A program made the translations under genes and the position numbers. Below, one piece after another: positions 7,197-11,915 of a stretch of 11,915 bases of DNA (position 1 is the stretch's first letter; each line of letters opens with the position of its first letter). A model generated the notes under the pieces. That model made no database searches and was not told where the DNA came from. It was given only the letters and a program-made list of their open reading frames with translations. The stretch is from Phyllobacteriaceae bacterium (GTDB taxonomy: Bacteria > Pseudomonadota > Alphaproteobacteria > Rhizobiales > Devosiaceae). The stretch spans positions 1 to 11,915 of the forward strand of contig JAAZLP010000345.1 in assembly GCA_012799265.1 (NCBI GenBank). Direction: 5' to 3'.

Positions 7197-7643
7197 CTAG
7201 CGCCCGGAACGGCTGACACTGCCCATGGACTCGACGACCTTTTCCATGAGTTTCATCAACTGCTCGACCTCAGCGGGTTCGAGTCCCTGCACCAGGTTCT
7301 CCTGAGCGCGCCGGACAATCGGGTCGGCAATCGCCAGCGTGCTTTCGCCCTCATCAAGCAGCGTCAGCAGCTTTGCGCGTCGATCGGTGTCACTCGTCCG
7401 GCGCGCGATGAGGCCCTTTTCGACCAGACGATCGACCACCCCGCCGATGGTGGTCCGATCATAAGCGATGAGGCCTGCCAACGTCGCTTGATCAATCCCG
7501 GGATTATCCCGCACCGTCAGCAGGGCAGCATATTGAATTGGCGTGAGCGACAGGCCCGCTTCACGCGTCTCCAGATCGAACAATGCATTGGAAATTTGGT
7601 GGAAGCGCCGGGCGAGATGGCCGGGCATCGCTTTCAAGCTCAC
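7197..7643 (-). CDS. MarR family transcriptional regulator
   Basis: A 148-residue winged-helix repressor or activator of the MarR family, normal length. The DNA-binding domain spans about residues 32-100: LTPIQYAALLTVRDNPG, the recognition helix region LAGLIAYDRTTIGGVVDRLVEKGLI (55-79), and the wing signature D85-T-D87-R88-R-A-K. Flanking N- and C-terminal helices would form the dimer interface. The protein contains no cysteine, so a thiol-redox (OhrR-type) sensing mode is excluded; a small-molecule ligand is more likely. The start is GTG at 7643 with GAGG 7 nt upstream; an ATG five codons downstream is an alternative. It is transcribed divergently from the PBP/L,D-transpeptidase operon across 55 bp that contain a perfect 21-bp palindrome, the classic autoregulated MarR layout. 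Ligand and direct targets are inferred only. Confidence 0.92.
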   Translation of the reverse strand: MSLKAMPGHLARRFHQISNALFDLETREAGLSLTPIQYAALLTVRDNPGIDQATLAGLIAYDRTTIGGVVDRLVEKGLIARRTSDTDRRAKLLTLLDEGESTLAIADPIVRRAQENLVQGLEPAEVEQLMKLMEKVVESMGSVSRSGR

Positions 7644-7654
7644 GTGATCGCCTC

Positions 7655-7668
7655 GTCAAATAATTGAC
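7655..7668. repeat. Second dyad in the marR/PBP gap
   Basis: GTCAA (7655-7659) and TTGAC (7664-7668) form a short inverted repeat with a 4-bp spacer, directly beside the larger palindrome and including part of the putative -35 element of the plus-strand promoter. It may be a second half of the operator region or chance. Confidence 0.35.
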
Positions 7669-7692
7669 AAGCATACTGATGATCAGTATGCG
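7664..7692 (+). promoter_or_regulatory. Putative promoter of the PBP/L,D-transpeptidase operon
   Basis: TTGACA (7664-7669), a consensus -35, is followed after 17 bp by TATGCG (7687-7692), a weak -10. Transcription would start at about 7698-7700, which coincides with the ATG at 7699 and implies a leaderless or nearly leaderless mRNA. The palindrome at 7671-7691 fills the spacer and overlaps the -10, so a bound MarR dimer would block polymerase. Confidence 0.5.
7671..7691. promoter_or_regulatory. Perfect 21-bp palindrome, probable MarR operator
   Basis: Arms GCATACTGAT (7671-7680) and ATCAGTATGC (7682-7691) flank a single central G. MarR dimers typically bind pseudo-palindromes of 16-20 bp in the gap between the regulator gene and its divergent target, and this site lies exactly there. 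That MarR binds it is inference. Confidence 0.7.
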
Positions 7693-7698
7693 CACTAA

Positions 7699-9546
7699 AT
7701 GTCTTTGCCCGTGCCGCCACCGTCAAATGGCCCTGCCGACGACCTGATGATGACGGGAACCATGAGTTCCCTGGAAATCCATCACCAGCCCGTCGAGGGG
7801 AGAGATTACAAGTCCGCAGCAACTTTTTCCATTGCTTCCAAGCGCAAGGAAAATCTCGATATTACCCGGCGACGCCTCTGGATCGCGTCCTGGGTGATTG
7901 TCGCCTTCTTCGTCATTGTCGGTGCTCGGCTTGTCCATCTGGGTTCGCTTGAAACGCCTCCGCGCGTGGATGGGCAAGTGCTCAATGCCACGCTGGCGTC
8001 CCGTCCGACCATTTACGACCGGAATGGCGTGCCGATGGCGCTCGACATTCGCGTGCCGTCACTCTTTGCCGAGCCCCGAGCCATTATCGACGTCGACGAA
8101 GCGGTCGCAGCCATAACCATGGTGCTGCCCAATCTCGACCCCGCCTGGCTGCGAAAGCGCCTGGATGGGGAAGGGGGCTTCGCCTGGATCGCGCGGGAAC
8201 TCACGCCCCAGGTGCAGGACGCCATCATGCAGCAGGGCATTCCTGGCCTCGATTTTCTCATCGAGACCCGGCGGTTCTATCCCTCGCTGCGCCAGGCCGC
8301 GCACATTCTGGGCGCCGTCAATGTCGATAATGGCGGCATCGCCGGCATCGAGTCCTTCATTGACGATGCCTACGACCTTGATCTGCTGCATTCGATCGGG
8401 CTCGCCCGCGACGCCCAGATGGAGCCCGTCCGCCTGTCGATCGACATGCGCGTCCAGAACATTCTGCACCGCGAGCTGGAAGACGCCCTGATCCGCTATT
8501 CCGCTGTCGCGGCGGCCGGCGCGCTGCTGGACATCCATACCGGCGAAGTGATCGCCATGGCCTCGCTGCCAGACTTCGATCCAAATCAGCCCGCGAGCAT
8601 GCTCCAGTCCGGTCGCTTCAACCGCATTACCGCGGGGAAATTCGAACCTGCCTCGATTTTCAAGCCGCTGACCATTGCCGCAGCTCTGGAGGCCGGGGTT
8701 GTCACTCTCAGCGACAGCGTGGATGCGCGCACGCCCGTCCGCTTCGGGCGCTTCGCCATATCCGACTACTACGGCAAGCACCGGATGCTCACCATTCCCG
8801 AAGTGCTGACCTATTCCTCTAATATCGGCACGGTGCGCATCGCGCAGGCCATGGGCAAGGAGAAATTTGCCGAGTTTCTCACCCGCGTCGGCCTCGACAC
8901 GACACTACGGACCGAACTGCCGGAGGTGACGGCACCCGTCGTTCCCAACCCGCTGTCAGACGTTGCGGCAGCCACCATCTCCTTCGGTCACGGCCTCAGT
9001 GTCACCCCATTGCAGATGCTCACCGCGACCGCGTCGCTGGTCAATGGCGGGCACCTTTTGCAGCCCACTCTGCTCAAGCGTGATCGCGATCTGGCAGCCG
9101 CCAGCGCAAAGCGCGTCTTCAGCGAAAGAACCAGCCTGCAGATGCGATATCTCCTCCGCCTCAACGCGCTTGAGGGATCGGCGCGTCGGGCCGACGGGCT
9201 GGCCAAGGGGTATCGGCTGGGCGGCAAGACGGGCACGGCCGAAAAAGTCGTTGGCGGCCGATATTCCAATGAGCTCGTCACGACCTTCTTCTCCTCTGCC
9301 TTCCCCCTCGATGCCCCCCGTTTTGCCATGCTGATCATGGTGGACGAACCCAAGGCCGAAAAGCCGGGCGTGGGGCGAACCGCAGCCTACAACGCCGGCG
9401 ACATGACCGGCCGGCTGGTCGCCCGCATAGCCCCGATGCTGGGCATCCTGCCTTCCGACTGGGTCAATCTCCCCGTCAACGCGCTGGCCAGCGTCTCCTC
9501 TGATCTCAGTCCCATTCCTCCAGAAAGCTCACGAGTCCATTCATGA
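7699..9546 (+). CDS. Class B penicillin-binding protein, FtsI-like paralogue (D,D-transpeptidase)
   Basis: A 615-residue inner-membrane protein that should cross-link peptidoglycan stem peptides in the periplasm. After a short cytoplasmic N-terminus there is one membrane anchor (about 57-79), then the class B non-catalytic domain with a DRNG motif and FAEPRAIIDVDEAV, as in rhizobial FtsI. The transpeptidase domain has SIFK (319-322, nucleophile S319), SSN (373-375) and KTGT (510-513), so it looks catalytically complete. Division FtsI normally reads STFK, has a slightly different post-KTG loop, and lies in the dcw cluster beside ftsL and murE; none of those is here, so this is probably a paralogue. 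The start is uncertain: ATG 7699 has no Shine-Dalgarno and may be leaderless; ATG 7762 has GGGAA 2 bases upstream. It overlaps the next gene by ATGA and is divergent from marR. Confidence 0.9.
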   Translation: MSLPVPPPSNGPADDLMMTGTMSSLEIHHQPVEGRDYKSAATFSIASKRKENLDITRRRLWIASWVIVAFFVIVGARLVHLGSLETPPRVDGQVLNATLASRPTIYDRNGVPMALDIRVPSLFAEPRAIIDVDEAVAAITMVLPNLDPAWLRKRLDGEGGFAWIARELTPQVQDAIMQQGIPGLDFLIETRRFYPSLRQAAHILGAVNVDNGGIAGIESFIDDAYDLDLLHSIGLARDAQMEPVRLSIDMRVQNILHRELEDALIRYSAVAAAGALLDIHTGEVIAMASLPDFDPNQPASMLQSGRFNRITAGKFEPASIFKPLTIAAALEAGVVTLSDSVDARTPVRFGRFAISDYYGKHRMLTIPEVLTYSSNIGTVRIAQAMGKEKFAEFLTRVGLDTTLRTELPEVTAPVVPNPLSDVAAATISFGHGLSVTPLQMLTATASLVNGGHLLQPTLLKRDRDLAAASAKRVFSERTSLQMRYLLRLNALEGSARRADGLAKGYRLGGKTGTAEKVVGGRYSNELVTTFFSSAFPLDAPRFAMLIMVDEPKAEKPGVGRTAAYNAGDMTGRLVARIAPMLGILPSDWVNLPVNALASVSSDLSPIPPESSRVHS

Positions 9547-10214
9547 CCACATTGAACCGCCGCTTCTTCATGACCGGCACAGCGGCGACGCTCGCCTTGT
9601 CGCTTGCAGGCTGCGCGACCACCGCCGACACGGCGACACCAAACAGGACCACGTCAGACACGCGTTCCGTGCCCCCGGACGTCGCGCTCATGTATGGCGC
9701 CATCCTCGATGACCGCTTCCCGATCCGCGCCTCCAACATGGCGCTGGTGCCGGAACGCTTCTGGCGTCAGGAAGTCAGCGACCCAACCGGCGAAAAGCCG
9801 GGCACCGTTGTGGTCGATACGACGAACCGTTTTCTCTATCACGTCCGGGATTCCGGTCGCGCCATGCGCTATGGCGTCGGCATCGGCGCTGCCGGTTTCG
9901 AATGGTCGGGCAGGGCGCACATTGCCTATAAGAAGGCCTGGCCAACCTGGACGCCGCCTTCCGACATGATCAAGCGTCACCCCGAGCTTGAAATTTATCG
10001 CCATGGTATGGAGCCCGGACCGGATAACCCGATGGGGCCGAGAGCGCTCTACATTCACAAGGGTAACGAGGATACGCTCTACCGAATTCACGGCAATTCC
10101 GACGAGCGGACCATCGGCCATGCGATTTCAAGTGGATGCGTGCGCCTGCTGCCGCAGGACATTATCCATCTCTATGACAATGTCCGCAGTGGCTCCCCGC
10201 TTCTGGTCGTCTAG
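9543..10214 (+). CDS. L,D-transpeptidase, YkuD family, putative Tat-exported lipoprotein
   Basis: A 223-residue YkuD-fold enzyme that would form 3-3 peptidoglycan cross-links or attach proteins to the wall in the periplasm. The N-terminus combines a twin-arginine-like motif (N5-R6-R7-F-F-M) with a hydrophobic stretch and a lipobox L-A-G-C24, implying lipid anchoring after Tat export. The catalytic domain begins about residue 88 (GTVVVDTTNRFLYHV). The active site is complete: H183-G184-N185 and S197-G198-C199-V200-R201, C199 being the nucleophile. No LysM or other wall-binding module is present. The ATG overlaps the PBP stop (ATGA), so translation is coupled and both cross-linkers would be made together. 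The substrate preference (cross-linking, lipoprotein attachment or D-amino-acid exchange) cannot be told from sequence. Confidence 0.92.
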   Translation: MTTLNRRFFMTGTAATLALSLAGCATTADTATPNRTTSDTRSVPPDVALMYGAILDDRFPIRASNMALVPERFWRQEVSDPTGEKPGTVVVDTTNRFLYHVRDSGRAMRYGVGIGAAGFEWSGRAHIAYKKAWPTWTPPSDMIKRHPELEIYRHGMEPGPDNPMGPRALYIHKGNEDTLYRIHGNSDERTIGHAISSGCVRLLPQDIIHLYDNVRSGSPLLVV

Positions 10215-10305
10215 TCACGACAGGCCATGCACCACGGAAATTCAAGTTCTCATGAACCTTTACTCATCTTCGTGAGTTCTCCCTTGACCACGGAAGCGAC
10301 AATTC

Positions 10306-11088
10306 ATGAAAACTGCGGAATTACCCACGAAACTCTTCATCACCGTGACCTATCTGGTCATGGTGGCGACCAATTATCTCGCCAATGCCCTGCCGCTCAA
10401 CGGCATCGAAACGGGAGAAGTCTCGGACTCCTATCCCAATCTGTTTGCGCCGGCAGGGATCACCTTCTCGATCTGGGGTGTGATCTATCTGCTGCTGGCC
10501 GTCCACATCCTCTACCAATGGGGACTGTTCCACGACGCAAACTCGCGCCGCGGCGAGCTGCTCAATCGCATCGGCATGCTCTTCGGCATCTCCTCGCTGG
10601 CCAACACGGCCTGGGTCTTCGCCTGGCATTATGACCAGATCCTCATCTCGACCCTGCTGATCATCGCCATCCTGGTCCTGCTCAGCATGATCGTCGGTAC
10701 CCTGCGGGATGCCGGTCTCGACAGGCGCGAATACTGGTTCATCCGTCTGCCGTTCAGCGTCTATCTCGGCTGGATCACGGTTGCCACCGTTGCCAATATC
10801 ACCACCTGGCTGGTCTCCATCGGCTTTGACGGTTTTGGCATCGCCGAATCCATCTGGGCCATGGTCATCATTGCCGTCGCGGCCGCCATCGGCATGTTCA
10901 AGATGCTGCGCAATCGCGACATCGCCTATGGCGTGGTGCTGATCTGGGCCTATATCGGCATCTTCATCAAGCACACCTCGGCCGACGGCTGGGCCGGCCG
11001 CTTCCCCGAAGTGATCACCACCATCGTCGTCTGCCTCGTCGCCTTCCTCATCGCCGAATTCCTCGTCTGGCGCCGCAAGACAGCCTAG
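10306..11088 (+). CDS. TspO/MBR-like tryptophan-rich multi-spanning membrane protein
   Basis: A 260-residue very hydrophobic protein with about seven or eight predicted membrane helices. It carries TspO/MBR-like signatures: PAG-TFSIWGVIY (49-61), resembling the P-WxxWxxLY helix of tryptophan-rich sensory proteins; N100-T-A-W103; and RLPFSVYLGWITVATVANIT-W (147-168), resembling the conserved helix that lines the tetrapyrrole site. Classical TspO is about 160 residues with five helices, so this is the longer subtype with additional C-terminal helices (about 185-255). TspO proteins bind porphyrins and modulate stress responses, but the function of the long forms is not established. The ATG at 10306 has GGAAG about 9 nt upstream. 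It follows the L,D-transpeptidase by 91 bp on the same strand with no terminator between, so read-through is possible. The superfamily call is moderately confident; role unknown. Confidence 0.7.
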   Translation: MKTAELPTKLFITVTYLVMVATNYLANALPLNGIETGEVSDSYPNLFAPAGITFSIWGVIYLLLAVHILYQWGLFHDANSRRGELLNRIGMLFGISSLANTAWVFAWHYDQILISTLLIIAILVLLSMIVGTLRDAGLDRREYWFIRLPFSVYLGWITVATVANITTWLVSIGFDGFGIAESIWAMVIIAVAAAIGMFKMLRNRDIAYGVVLIWAYIGIFIKHTSADGWAGRFPEVITTIVVCLVAFLIAEFLVWRRKTA

Positions 11089-11123
11089 CTGCAATCCACA
11101 TCACTATCCTGCCCCACGATGCC

Positions 11124-11146
11124 GCCCTCGGACCTGATCCGAGGGC
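11124..11146 (+). terminator. Palindromic hairpin after the TspO-like gene, possible terminator or extragenic repeat
   Basis: GCCCTCGGA (11124-11132) and TCCGAGGGC (11138-11146) pair perfectly around a CCTGA loop, 35 bp after the stop codon. Only a weak T-rich tail (CACTTTCCTG) follows, so intrinsic termination is uncertain. Its shape is similar to the CCTCGG/CCGAGG palindromes scattered between genes in several alphaproteobacteria. Confidence 0.5.
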
Positions 11147-11358
11147 CACTTTCCTGTCTCACGTCAGGAAAGATTGCCACTAAAGCCGTACGACACAGCG
11201 GGCAGCCGGCAAGCCGTGCACCGGTTTGATCGGCCCAGTCGCGTCCACCCTCGCGCCGCCGTAACTCACCTAGACAGCACAGATTTATAGGCTCACTCTC
11301 AGCTGCCTTGCGTTTCTAGGGCGTGATTGATGCCCTTCGCAAAGCAGAGGGAACAAAC
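11147..11358. other. Intergenic region upstream of the secreted hydrolase
   Basis: About 210 bp without a credible gene. It should carry the hydrolase promoter. A TTTATA stretch (11284-11289) could be a -10, but the hexamer 17 bp upstream (GTAACT) is a poor -35. A Shine-Dalgarno, GAGGG, lies at 11347-11351. I see no RNA gene or riboswitch in it. Confidence 0.35.
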
Positions 11359-11915
11359 ATGAAAAAATCAGCATTGCTGGGGGCTGTGGGGGCTACCGCC
11401 ATATTGGCTGCGTCGACGAGCGCGCAGGCAGAAACATCCATCGATGTGACAGTGATGAACGGCGATCGCGCCGTTCCGGCAACTGTCGTCGTTCCGGACG
11501 GCGAAGGCCCCTTTGCCGCTGTGGTCATGAACCATGGCCATGGTGGCGGCCGTCAGGAGAATGGCGGTTTTGGCGGCATTGCCAGCGCCCTGGCAGAGCG
11601 CGGCATCCTGACCATCCGCATGGACTTCCCCGGATCAGGCGACAGCACCGAGCCCTTCACCGAGGGCTATCTGTCCAACATGATCTCGGACTCCAATGCG
11701 AGCCTGCAATACATTCTCGACAATTACGACGTGGACGAGAACCGGCTGGGCATTTTCGGCTACAGCATGGGCGGCCGCATCGCCATCACGATCGGTGCTG
11801 CCGAAGACAATCCCTATCGCGCGATGGGGCTCCTGGCCCCGTCCGCCGACTGGGGTCAGGAAATGATGGTCAGCTTCCTCGGCGGTCAGGCCGAATACGA
11901 CCGTCTCTATGCCGA
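11359..11915 (+). CDS. Secreted alpha/beta hydrolase (partial, runs off the window)
   Basis: The first 185 codons of a gene that continues beyond the window end. The ATG at 11359 has GAGGG about 8 nt upstream. A Sec signal peptide is clear: MKK, a hydrophobic core, then cleavage after STSAQA (about residue 24). The mature part shows an alpha/beta-hydrolase core: beta strand VVMNHGHGGG (55-64) with the H59-G oxyanion motif; the segment RMDFPGSGDS typical of serine hydrolases; and the nucleophile elbow G134-Y-S136-M-G138. The catalytic Asp and His would lie in the missing C-terminal part. Likely an esterase, peptidase or dienelactone-hydrolase-like enzyme of the periplasm; substrate unknown. 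Confidence 0.88.
   Translation, partial: MKKSALLGAVGATAILAASTSAQAETSIDVTVMNGDRAVPATVVVPDGEGPFAAVVMNHGHGGGRQENGGFGGIASALAERGILTIRMDFPGSGDSTEPFTEGYLSNMISDSNASLQYILDNYDVDENRLGIFGYSMGGRIAITIGAAEDNPYRAMGLLAPSADWGQEMMVSFLGGQAEYDRLYA

Noticed and set aside
7640..7647. 8-bp palindrome TCACGTGA over the marR start codon
   Set aside because: Too short to stand out in GC-rich DNA and it overlaps the GTG start; the 21-bp palindrome is the better operator candidate.
10233..10256. Imperfect inverted repeat AAGTTC/GAACCTT between the Ldt and TspO-like genes
   Set aside because: Stem of about 4-5 bp with a bulge; not enough for a terminator or operator call.
10321..11094. Minus-strand open frame opposite the TspO-like gene
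   Set aside because: Acidic, Asp/Gly-rich complement of a membrane-protein gene; a common artefact.

Overview
The window reads as a GC-rich alphaproteobacterial chromosome, most likely order Hyphomicrobiales. The evidence is the clpS-clpA pair with a ClpS of the alphaproteobacterial type, a D-Ala-D-Ala carboxypeptidase carrying a SPOR domain, and an FtsI-type protein resembling those of rhizobia and their relatives. A Devosia-like genus is a guess from overall protein style, not demonstrated. Coding density is high and I see no rRNA, tRNA, CRISPR array, IS element or phage gene.

Layout. (1) 20-1381 +, a MATE-family exporter, ending at a strong bidirectional terminator. (2) On the minus strand, a 90-residue protein of unknown function (1454-1726) and, upstream of it, a secreted D,D-carboxypeptidase with a C-terminal SPOR domain (1849-3432). 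(3) A 340-bp divergent control region. (4) 3772-6531 +, the clpS-clpA operon for N-degron and ClpAP proteolysis, ending in a second bidirectional terminator. (5) On the minus strand, a nucleoside/guanine-deaminase-type gene interrupted by a +1 frameshift in a run of six C (6603-7077), and upstream of it a MarR-family regulator (7197-7643). (6) Divergent from marR, a diverged class B penicillin-binding protein of the FtsI type (7699-9546), overlapping by ATGA with a Tat/lipobox-bearing YkuD L,D-transpeptidase (9543-10214). (7) A TspO/MBR-like multi-spanning membrane protein (10306-11088), followed by a palindromic hairpin. (8) The 5' part of a secreted alpha/beta hydrolase (11359 onward), cut by the window edge.

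How the genes work together. Two cell-wall loci are present. One is the SPOR-tethered carboxypeptidase, which would trim pentapeptides at the septum. The other is a compact locus in which a MarR regulator faces a two-gene operon pairing a D,D-transpeptidase (3-4 cross-links) with an L,D-transpeptidase (3-3 cross-links). Dyad symmetries in the 55-bp gap, including a perfect 21-bp palindrome overlapping a plausible promoter, suggest local MarR control of both cross-linking enzymes. This MarR/FtsI-paralogue/Ldt module is the most interesting object in the window. A MarR-type regulator (LdtR) controlling an L,D-transpeptidase is known from Liberibacter, but the three-gene arrangement with an FtsI paralogue is not one I recognise as described.
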